This document shows, in pieces, positions 56,763-64,000 of a DNA stretch of 64,000 bases. The position numbers and the translations under genes are program-made. The stretch covers positions 8,928,001 through 8,992,000 of the forward strand of contig NZ_CP108938.1 in assembly GCF_036347135.1 (NCBI RefSeq), written 5' to 3'. The number at the start of each line of letters is the position of its first letter. Within the stretch, counting starts at the first letter, position 1. A model generated the notes under the pieces. It was not told where the DNA came from, made no database searches, and worked only from the letters and a program-made list of their open reading frames with translations. The stretch comes from Streptomyces sp. NBC_00775. Lineage in GTDB: Bacteria > Actinomycetota > Actinomycetes > Streptomycetales > Streptomycetaceae.

Positions 56763-57197
56763 ATGCTGCTGCGGTCCGTCCCCCGCGTGTTGGCGGGCCT
56801 GTTCCTGTGCCTCGGAGTGCTGCTGACGGGCTGCTCGTCGACCGGCACCCAGACGTCGACCGGCAGCCGGACGCCGGCAGCCGACTCCGTGGTCGGCTCG
56901 ACTCCGTCCTGGGTCGGCGGCATGCGGACCGTCACCGCGGCCCAGCTCCCCGCCGAGGCCCGCGCGACCCTCGCCCTGATCGACCAGGGCGGCCCCTTCC
57001 CGTACGCCAAGGACGGCGTCGTCTTCGGGAACTTCGAGAGGCTGCTGCCGAAGCAGCAGCGCGGCTATTACCACGAGTACACGGTCAAAACCCCTGGCGA
57101 GCGCGACCGCGGAGCCCGGCGCATTGTCACGGGGCAAGGCGGTGAGATCTACTACACCGATGATCACTACAAGTCGTTCAGGGCGGTGTTGAGATGA
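56763..57197 (+). CDS. Lipoprotein guanyl-specific ribonuclease (RNase Sa/barnase family)
   Basis: A 144-residue exported RNase. A signal peptide with lipobox LLTGC (about 20-24) predicts a lipid-anchored protein outside the membrane. The C-terminal half is an RNase Sa-like domain: VVFGNFERLLP, then YHEYTVKTPGERDRGARRIV and YYTDDHYKSF. The catalytic triad reads Glu105, Arg120 and His135, spaced like Glu54, Arg69 and His85 of RNase Sa. It should cut RNA after G. The next gene, overlapping by 4 bases (ATGA), encodes a barstar-type inhibitor. Secreted RNases of this family normally have plain signal peptides. Confidence 0.9.
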   Translation: MLLRSVPRVLAGLFLCLGVLLTGCSSTGTQTSTGSRTPAADSVVGSTPSWVGGMRTVTAAQLPAEARATLALIDQGGPFPYAKDGVVFGNFERLLPKQQRGYYHEYTVKTPGERDRGARRIVTGQGGEIYYTDDHYKSFRAVLR

Positions 57198-57571
57198 CCC
57201 ACGGTCCTCTCGCGGGGGTGTGCCGCGCGGCCGGGTGGCAGGTCAGTGACCTCGACCTCACCGGGGTCTCGGACAAGGCCGGCTTCATGGCGCGCTGTGT
57301 CCGCGCCCTCGACCTGCCGGAGTGGTTCGGGCGCAACTGGGACGCCCTGGCCGACGTGCTGGGCGACCCCGACTGGGGGCCCGCCAGCCCGGGCAGACTG
57401 CTCGTGGTGAGCGGCTGGCGGCAGTACGCGAAGGCGCGGCCCGACGAGTGGGAGATCGCCCAGGAGGTCCTGGAGTCGGCCGCCGGGCACTACCAGCAGT
57501 TCGACGCCACGCTTTCGGTCGTCCTCGCTCTTGGAGGATCCGACCAACTGCCCCCTGACCAGCCTGGATGA
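57194..57571 (+). CDS. Barstar-family ribonuclease inhibitor
   Basis: A 125-residue cytoplasmic protein with the barstar fold pattern: helix/strand start (VSDLDLTGVSDKAGFMARCV), the inhibitory segment LPEWFGRNWDALADVLGD (about 42-59) and VVSGWRQYAKARPDEW. It should bind and neutralise the RNase encoded just upstream before export, as barstar does with barnase. ATGA overlap with the RNase gene makes production stoichiometric. Confidence 0.93.
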   Translation: MTHGPLAGVCRAAGWQVSDLDLTGVSDKAGFMARCVRALDLPEWFGRNWDALADVLGDPDWGPASPGRLLVVSGWRQYAKARPDEWEIAQEVLESAAGHYQQFDATLSVVLALGGSDQLPPDQPG

Positions 57572-57611
57572 TCTGTGCGGGCATCGCATACCGGCTGACA
57601 TGGGACAATGA

Positions 57612-59120
<1,509 letters not shown>

Positions 59121-59133
59121 CCCGCTTTCCTGC

Positions 59134-59175
59134 CGTACGGCCCCTCTTCCCGCCCCCGGGGAGAGGGGCCGTACG
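59134..59175 (+). terminator. Terminator after the GuaB1-type gene
   Basis: CGTACGGCCCCTCTTCCC (59134-59151) pairs with GGGGAGAGGGGCCGTACG ending at 59175, with one bulge. It starts 14 bases past the stop codon. Confidence 0.7.
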
Positions 59176-59226
59176 CGTTGGTGCGGCTCCCTTGGCGCGG
59201 GTGGTGAAGCCGTGCGTCAGGCCCTC

Positions 59227-59252
59227 TTGACGTCAAGCTTTCTTGACGTGAC
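59227..59252 (+). promoter_or_regulatory. Operator-like repeat GTCAA-N6-TTGAC before the second HTH gene
   Basis: TTGACGTCAA (59227-59236), itself a palindrome, and TTGACGTGAC (59243-59252) are 16 bases apart. Together they give CGTCAA-GCTTTC-TTGACG, an inverted repeat, ending 9 bases before the ATG at 59262. The design mirrors the site at 49161-49181. Confidence 0.5.
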
Positions 59253-59261
59253 GCTGGAGTC

Positions 59262-59657
59262 ATGACGACACCGCAGAGCATCGAGCCGCAGTACACCCTG
59301 CTGACCGCCGTGGCCCGCCTCGACGAGCTGCGCGTGCGGGAGTCGCTCGCCGGGGCCGGCAGTGACGCCGAAGCGCTCGACCGGGCCGGGCTCCTGGAGC
59401 TTCTCTCGCTGAGCGAGGTGGTCGCCCGCAAGGCGGCGTACGGGCGTCAGCTCACCGTCCGTGCCGCCCGCGAGTCCGGCGCCTCCTGGTCCCAGATCGG
59501 CGCGGCCCTCGGCACCAGCAAGCAGGCCGCCTGGGAGGCCCACACCCGCTGGATCGACGCGCAGGCGGCGGTCCACGGCCGGCCCGGGCACATGGGGTTC
59601 GACGAGGAGGACGTGGCCCGGGCGCGGGCCCTCGCGGGGGAGCCGGACGAGGGCTGA
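59262..59657 (+). CDS. Small HTH-containing protein
   Basis: A 131-residue protein with no named family that I recognise. Two helices (TLLTAVARLDELRVRESLAG; LLELLSLSEVVARKAAYGRQ) precede an HTH-like segment ASWSQIGAALGTSKQAAWEA (about 73-92); the tail is acidic. The HTH has the same S-W-x-x-(V/I)-G-x-A-L-G-x-(S/T)-K-Q-A frame as the protein at 48562-49104. ATG at 59262 with TGGAG upstream. The repeat at 59227-59252 suggests self-control. Confidence 0.78.
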   Translation: MTTPQSIEPQYTLLTAVARLDELRVRESLAGAGSDAEALDRAGLLELLSLSEVVARKAAYGRQLTVRAARESGASWSQIGAALGTSKQAAWEAHTRWIDAQAAVHGRPGHMGFDEEDVARARALAGEPDEG

Positions 59658-59672
59658 CGCAGGAGCCCGACG

Positions 59673-60617
59673 TCACCCCGCCTTCCGCATCGCCTCCACC
59701 ACCGCCTCCGCCAGCCGCACGTGCCCCTCGTCGCCCGGGTGTACGCCGTCCACCAGGTGGGCCGCGTCCAGGAGCTGGCCCCCGGGGAGCAGAGGTACGT
59801 CACCCACTGCCCGCTCCACCGCCTCGCGCAGGTCGCTCAGGGTGGCGCCGAGGCGGTTCGCCGTCGAGTCCGCGTCGGGGCGTACGACGGGCGAGACGAC
59901 CAACAGCGGTGCGTTCGGATGGCCTTGGCGGACGACCGCCAGGAACGCCCGCACCACTTCGTGCAGCAGCGCGGCCGAATGCGGTGGCCGGGTCCAGCAG
60001 TTGGTGCCGAAGGCGATGGTGATCAAGTCGGCGTCCAGTGCGGTGAGTTGCTCGGCCGAGGCGATTTCACCGCGTGCCGCGCCCGCGTATCCGAGGTTCA
60101 CCGTGTCGACGCCCAGTGCCCGCCCGGCGAGCGCGGGCCAGGCGAGATGCGGGCGGGAGGCGGCCCAGCCCTCGACGATCGAGTCGCCGTAGACGAGCCA
60201 GCGGGGGCGGGCGGGAGCGGGCTCGACGGTGCCCGTGCCGGCGTCGACCTCGCGGATCACCGGGCACAGCGCCTCTGGCAGGTGGACCGTGAACTCCCCC
60301 TCAGGGTAGGGGAGTTCCAGCACCGCCGTGCCGTCGGACGTCGGGTGTGCCGGGGCCTCGGCCGCCACCTCCTCGCCGGACAGCAGCGTGAAGACGGGTG
60401 TGGTGGCGCGGTAGGCGTCCGCGAGGGACGGTTCCGTCGCCGCGTACCGGATCCTGAGCGTCGACACCCCCTGGCACCTCAACTCCAGGCGTACGCCCGC
60501 CGGTACGAGCGCCCGTGACCAGGTGTCGGCGGGCAGCCGGTCCCGGTCGGCCGGGTCGGCGCGCAGCGGGCGGCCGTCGTCCGACCGCCAGGCGATGCCG
60601 CGCAAGAGGTCCTTCAT
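59673..60617 (-). CDS. SGNH/GDSL hydrolase
   Basis: A 314-residue esterase-like protein. N-terminal beta-rich domain (about 1-135) typical of carbohydrate esterase-like members, then the SGNH core: block I VYGDSIVEGW (about 143-152) with the Ser nucleophile, block II Gly in NLGYAGAARGE, block III GTN in FGTNCWTRPP, and block V DGVHPGDEGH with Asp and His. No signal peptide, so it acts in the cytoplasm. Last gene of a three-gene operon, overlapping the SDR gene by 4 bases. Confidence 0.9.
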   Translation of the reverse strand: MKDLLRGIAWRSDDGRPLRADPADRDRLPADTWSRALVPAGVRLELRCQGVSTLRIRYAATEPSLADAYRATTPVFTLLSGEEVAAEAPAHPTSDGTAVLELPYPEGEFTVHLPEALCPVIREVDAGTGTVEPAPARPRWLVYGDSIVEGWAASRPHLAWPALAGRALGVDTVNLGYAGAARGEIASAEQLTALDADLITIAFGTNCWTRPPHSAALLHEVVRAFLAVVRQGHPNAPLLVVSPVVRPDADSTANRLGATLSDLREAVERAVGDVPLLPGGQLLDAAHLVDGVHPGDEGHVRLAEAVVEAMRKAG

Positions 60618-61417
60618 CGTGGGCCGCCGATCGTCGGGTACGGGAACTTGACCGTGACGCCGCCGTCCACGACGAGGGTCTGACCGGTGACGTACGAGGC
60701 GAGCGGGGACGCCAGGAAGAGCAGGGCCGAGGCGATGTCGGCGGGTTCGGCCATACGGCCGAGCGGGGCGTTGTCGGCGTTGCGGCGGCGCCCCTCCTCG
60801 CCGAGCAGCCCGGCCACCCTAGGAGTCCACACCGCCCCGGGCGCGACGGCGTTGACCCGCACCCCGCGGGGCCCGAACTCCACCGCCGCAGAGCGGACCA
60901 GCGAGACAAGGCCGGCCTTCGCGGCGCCGTACGCGGCGTGCAGCGGTGCCGAGGTCAGGCCCGAGACGGAGGCGACGAACACGAGGGGACCGCCGCCGGC
61001 TTCGGCGACCGCCGGGCCGCCGTACTGGACCGCGAGCCAGGCGTGCCGCAGCACCATGTCGAAGTGCCAGTCCCAGCTCTGGTCGTCCAGCGCGTCCACG
61101 GGGCCGTACTGAGCCATGCCGACGATGTCGACGACTCCGCCGACCGGGCCCAACTCCCGTACGGCATAAGCGAAGAGATCCCGCACCGCTTCCCGCGCCG
61201 TCACATCGGCGACGTACGGCGCACCGCCCGTCTCGGCCGCGACGGCCTCCGCGCGTTCCTTGTCCACGTCGACGCAGAGCACCCGGGCTCCCACCGAGGT
61301 GAGCGCGTGCGCGGTCTGGCGGCCGATGCCGTTGCCGGCGCCGAGGAGGACGAACGACCGGCCGTCGAGGCGGTGGAGGGAGGCGTAGTCGGGGACGGGA
61401 GTGGTGTCCAGGGTCAT
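60614..61417 (-). CDS. SDR family oxidoreductase
   Basis: A 267-residue classical short-chain dehydrogenase. Cofactor loop LLGAGNGIGRQ (about 24-34, a TGxxxGxG variant with LGA for TGG), acidic residue in VDVD suggesting NAD, DIVGMAQ at the NNAG place, catalytic Ser in VASVSG and YGAAK (about 162-166). C-terminal DGGVTVKFPYP. Overlaps both neighbours by 4 bases (ATGA). The substrate is unknown but probably comes from the monooxygenase step. Confidence 0.9.
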   Translation of the reverse strand: MTLDTTPVPDYASLHRLDGRSFVLLGAGNGIGRQTAHALTSVGARVLCVDVDKERAEAVAAETGGAPYVADVTAREAVRDLFAYAVRELGPVGGVVDIVGMAQYGPVDALDDQSWDWHFDMVLRHAWLAVQYGGPAVAEAGGGPLVFVASVSGLTSAPLHAAYGAAKAGLVSLVRSAAVEFGPRGVRVNAVAPGAVWTPRVAGLLGEEGRRRNADNAPLGRMAEPADIASALLFLASPLASYVTGQTLVVDGGVTVKFPYPTIGGPR

Positions 61418-62526
61418 GACGCCGCCCTGGGCCGGTATCCCGCCAGCTCCGGGACGACTTCCTTCCCCAGGATCTCGATCGTGCGCAGGATCTCCCGGTG
61501 CTCCAGATACCCCCACTGGACGTAACAGATGAGCTGGTCGATGCCGAGGTCCGCGTAGTGCTTCGCCTTGCGGACGATCGTCTCCGCGTCACCGATGAGG
61601 ATCATGTCGCCGTCGTTGAACTCCCTTACGGGGACGTTTCCTTGGAGGATCGGGCCGAGCAGCGGGAAGACCTTCTCGCGCTGGTCCGGGGAAAGGTGCG
61701 GCAGCTCCCACTCCAGCGTGAACTGCGCGAGGTTCTCGTACCACCAGGCGACCGAGTCCCAGACGCGCTTGCCCGGGCGGTCGGCCGCGTGGACGAGGGT
61801 GTACGCGGCGACGCGGTTCGTCGTGACGTCCGTGATCGGGGACGGCGTGCGGGCCGCCTCGCGGTAGGCGGTGACCTGACGGGCCATCACCTCCAGTGGC
61901 TGCATGATCGAGAACGAGAGCAGGCCCAGGCCGCTCGCGCCCGCGACCTCCGCCGACCCCGGCGAGGTCGCCGCCATCCAGCAGGGCGGGTGCGGGTCCT
62001 GCACCGGCTTCGGGGTGACCATGCGGCGGGGGAAGGTGAACCGCGGTGACTCGTACGCGAAGTACTCCTCGCGCCACATCCCGGTGACGATCTCGATCGC
62101 CTCGTGCCAGTCGTCGCGCGAGCGTGCGCGGTCCACGCCGAACGCCGTCTGCTCCATCGGCGTCGAGCGGCCCGTGCCCCACTCCACGCGTCCGTCGGAC
62201 AGGACGTCGACGGCGGCGACCTTCTCCGCGATCCGCTGCGGGGGAGTGAAGCCGAAGGGGGTGAGCGTCACGCCGAATCCCAGCCGGATGCGTTCGGTCA
62301 GCGCCGCGAGATGGCCGAGCAGGACTTCGGGCGCCGGGCAGTGCGAGCGGCCCTCGCGGAAGTGGTGCTCGACCGCCCACACCGTGCGGAAGCCCACCCG
62401 GTCCGCGAGCCGGATCTGCTCGACGGCCTCGCGGTACGCCCGTTGCTCGGCCGCGCGCTGACCGTAGGGGTGCGATCCCTTCCAGGGCTTCGGTACGTCG
62501 ATCTCGTACAGGACATCCAGGTCCAT
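61414..62526 (-). CDS. LLM class flavin-dependent monooxygenase
   Basis: A 370-residue luciferase-like TIM-barrel monooxygenase. It shows VGFRTVWAVEHHFREGRSHC (about 45-64), GFGVTLTPF (about 83-91), AEKVAAVDVLSDGRVEWGTG (about 99-118) and a C-terminal FNDGDMILIGDAETIVRK. Needs reduced FMN or F420; no reductase gene is next to it. The His in EHH is as in bacterial luciferase relatives. First gene of the LLM-SDR-SGNH operon. Start is ATG at 62526. Confidence 0.9.
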   Translation of the reverse strand: MDLDVLYEIDVPKPWKGSHPYGQRAAEQRAYREAVEQIRLADRVGFRTVWAVEHHFREGRSHCPAPEVLLGHLAALTERIRLGFGVTLTPFGFTPPQRIAEKVAAVDVLSDGRVEWGTGRSTPMEQTAFGVDRARSRDDWHEAIEIVTGMWREEYFAYESPRFTFPRRMVTPKPVQDPHPPCWMAATSPGSAEVAGASGLGLLSFSIMQPLEVMARQVTAYREAARTPSPITDVTTNRVAAYTLVHAADRPGKRVWDSVAWWYENLAQFTLEWELPHLSPDQREKVFPLLGPILQGNVPVREFNDGDMILIGDAETIVRKAKHYADLGIDQLICYVQWGYLEHREILRTIEILGKEVVPELAGYRPRAAS

Positions 62527-62628
62527 GCCGTGCCTCCCGTATCGAGTGGCGAGCACCATGAAGCAGACCTGACGAGGTGTCAATCCATAGGGCCTCCACA
62601 ACCGCGCCGACCCGCTGAAAGACGCCTC

Positions 62629-62712
62629 ACGCAACCATCGAAAGGCCCCGCGCAACGAACACGCGCCGAGATGCGATGAACGCAACGATCTTGCGGAGAT
62701 GCGCAAGGTTGC
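62629..62712. promoter_or_regulatory. Cluster of GCAAC/TTGC motifs upstream of the permease
   Basis: ACGCAACCATC (62629-62639) and ACGCAACGATC (62680-62690) are near-identical direct copies; CGCAAC recurs at 62651. CTTGCG (62690-62695) and CGCAAG (62702-62707) form an inverted repeat, extended by GCAAC (62682) and GTTGC (62708). Such alternating half-sites suit a regulator with several DNA-contacting units, for example Lrp/AsnC type. Confidence 0.4.
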
Positions 62713-62770
62713 TCCATTACGCCCGTGAAGGCCGGACTCATAGGGTCAAGCGCTGTACACAGGCGTGGCG

Positions 62771-62837
62771 GGGACCCCGCTCGGTGGGTCCCTCCTGTCA
62801 GGGGTGCTGCCGGTCCCCGTCGATTCCGACCGGCAGC
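62771..62837 (+). promoter_or_regulatory. Two-hairpin leader of the amino acid permease
   Basis: Stem 1 GGGACCC (62771-62777) with GGGTCCC (62786-62792). Stem 2 GCTGCCGGTC (62806-62815) with GACCGGCAGC (62828-62837), a perfect 10-bp stem ending 3 bases before the GAAGGAG ribosome binding site. Could modulate translation; not matched to a known riboswitch. Confidence 0.45.
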
Positions 62838-62854
62838 GATGAAGGAGCCAGCGC

Positions 62855-64000
62855 GTGCTCGACCAAGGCGCACCCCCGCAGTCCCGCACCACATCCGCCC
62901 CACCGTCCCCGGGGATCGCCGCGCGCCTCATGCGCCGCAAGCCCGTAGAACGCCTGGTCGCCGAGGGTGGCCAGGGTGAGGGGGGCTCCCTCCGGCGCTC
63001 CCTCGGCCTGTGGCAGCTGACCATGATCAGCATCGGTGCCACGCTCGGCACCGGCATCTTCGTCGTCCTCGGGGAGGCCGTCCCCAAGGCCGGACCCGCG
63101 GTCACCCTGTCCTTCGTGATCGCCGGTCTCACGGCGCTCTTCTCCGCCCTCTCGTACGCCGAGCTGGCGGGCACCATCCCGGTCGCCGGGTCCTCGTACT
63201 CGTATGCGTACGCAACGATGGGTGAGCTGATCGCCTGGATCTGCGGCTGGTGTCTGGTCCTGGAGTACGGCGTGTCGGTGGCCGCGGTCGCGGTCGGCTG
63301 GGGCGAGTACCTGAACGAGCTGCTCGACGGCACCATCGGCGTCACCATCCCGGACGCCCTGTCCGCGCCGCCCGGCGACGGAGGCATCTTCAACCTCCCC
63401 GCGCTGATCGTCGTGCTGCTCGCGATGGCGTTCCTGCTCGGCGGTGCCAAGGAGTCCGCGCGCGCCAACACGATCATGGTGATGGTGAAGATCGCGGCGC
63501 TGGTGCTGTTCTGCGCGATCGGCATCCAGGGCTTCCGCTCCGGCAACTACGAGCACTTCATGCCGCTCGGCATGGCGGGCGTCAGCGCCGCCGGTGCCAC
63601 GCTCTTCTTCTCCTACATCGGCTTCGACGCCGCCTCCACCGCAGGTGAGGAGGCCAAGGACGCGCAGCGCGACCTGCCGCGCGCCATCATGCTCTCGCTG
63701 GTCATCGTCACCGCGCTGTACGTCGTCGTCGCGGCCGTCGCGGTCGGCGCCAAGCCCTGGCAGCGGTTCAACGACTCCGAGGCCGCGCTCGCCGAGATCA
63801 TGAAGAACGTCACCGGGCAGACCTTCTGGGGCACGCTGCTGGCCGCCTGCGCCGTCATCGCCATCGCGAGCGTCGTCCTGACCGTGCTGTACGGCCAGAC
63901 CCGCATCCTGTTCGCGATGTCCCGTGACGGGCTCGTGCCCAAGGTCTTCTCGCGGGTCCACCCCAAGACGGGCACACCCCGCGCCAACACGGTGATCGTC
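62855..64000 (+). CDS. APC superfamily amino acid permease (3' end outside window)
   Basis: The first 382 codons of a permease that runs off the right edge. GTG at 62855 with GGAG seven bases upstream. After a cytoplasmic stretch of about 45 residues come at least seven or eight membrane spans. Markers are GATLGTGIFVVLGE (about 59-72, the APC substrate motif), SFVIAGLTALFSALSYAELA, GSSYSYAYATMGEL and FSYIGFDAASTAGEEAKDAQRDLP. It resembles cationic amino acid transporter (CAT/YfnA-type) proteins. The leader is structured and the divergent region has repeated motifs. Confidence 0.92.
   Translation, partial: MLDQGAPPQSRTTSAPPSPGIAARLMRRKPVERLVAEGGQGEGGSLRRSLGLWQLTMISIGATLGTGIFVVLGEAVPKAGPAVTLSFVIAGLTALFSALSYAELAGTIPVAGSSYSYAYATMGELIAWICGWCLVLEYGVSVAAVAVGWGEYLNELLDGTIGVTIPDALSAPPGDGGIFNLPALIVVLLAMAFLLGGAKESARANTIMVMVKIAALVLFCAIGIQGFRSGNYEHFMPLGMAGVSAAGATLFFSYIGFDAASTAGEEAKDAQRDLPRAIMLSLVIVTALYVVVAAVAVGAKPWQRFNDSEAALAEIMKNVTGQTFWGTLLAACAVIAIASVVLTVLYGQTRILFAMSRDGLVPKVFSRVHPKTGTPRANTVIV

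Larger units (their letters stand above)
62527..62854. other. 328-base divergent region before the amino acid permease
   Basis: No gene. It holds a cluster of GCAAC/TTGCG words (62629-62712) and two hairpins near the permease start (62771-62792 and 62806-62837), both described separately. No clear -35/-10 pair was found. Confidence 0.5.

Overview
The window looks like the core chromosome of a Streptomyces species. G+C is very high, GTG/TTG starts are frequent, and 4-base stop/start overlaps are common. It carries bldD and the actinobacterial integration host factor gene, and the gene order (hisS, rpsD, alaS, aro, efp-nusB-bldD, pyr/car, gmk-rpoZ-coaBC-metK-priA-fmt-rsmB, rpe) matches what I remember of Streptomyces chromosomes. 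All names come from reading motifs; no database search was possible.

Left part (1-11.6 kb): the N-terminus of a Ser/Thr kinase cut by the window edge, a DUF349 protein, a membrane-anchored cyclophilin, a metallo-beta-lactamase-fold hydrolase followed by hisS, a four-gene ABC transporter/two-component operon with every junction overlapping by 4 bases, a vitamin K epoxide reductase homologue, rarA, and an isolated rpsD with a long leader.

Middle-left (11.5-30.8 kb): a STAND-type ATPase without a DNA-binding domain, two small membrane-associated proteins, alaS, ruvX, an internally deleted TnpB, mltG with a glutamine-rich cytoplasmic tail, aroE, a Tat-exported molybdenum hydroxylase pair, aroC-aroK-aroB, a proline/histidine-rich P-loop protein, an M24 peptidase homologue with altered metal ligands, efp and nusB.

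Middle-right (31-46 kb): bldD on the minus strand with a readable promoter and BldD-like operator, then the pyrimidine cluster (pyrR-pyrB-pyrC-PH-like membrane protein-carA-carB, terminator, pyrD-pyrF). A PyrR-type RNA element covers the pyrR ribosome binding site. Next come the integration host factor gene, gmk, rpoZ, coaBC and metK.

Right part (46-64 kb): a tRNA-like but permuted intergenic sequence, a degenerate priA, a small HTH protein, fmt, rsmB, an MMPL exporter, rpe, a SorC-type regulator, a lipoprotein RNase with its barstar-type inhibitor, a GuaB1-type enzyme, a second small HTH protein sharing an upstream inverted repeat with the first, a coupled LLM monooxygenase-SDR-SGNH hydrolase operon, and the start of an amino acid permease with a structured leader.

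Most of the window is housekeeping. The items most worth a second look are the RuvC-deleted TnpB with its preserved right end, the permuted tRNA-like sequence between metK and priA, the shared operator-like repeat in front of two HTH genes, the M24 homologue with three altered metal ligands, and the lipoprotein RNase/barstar pair.
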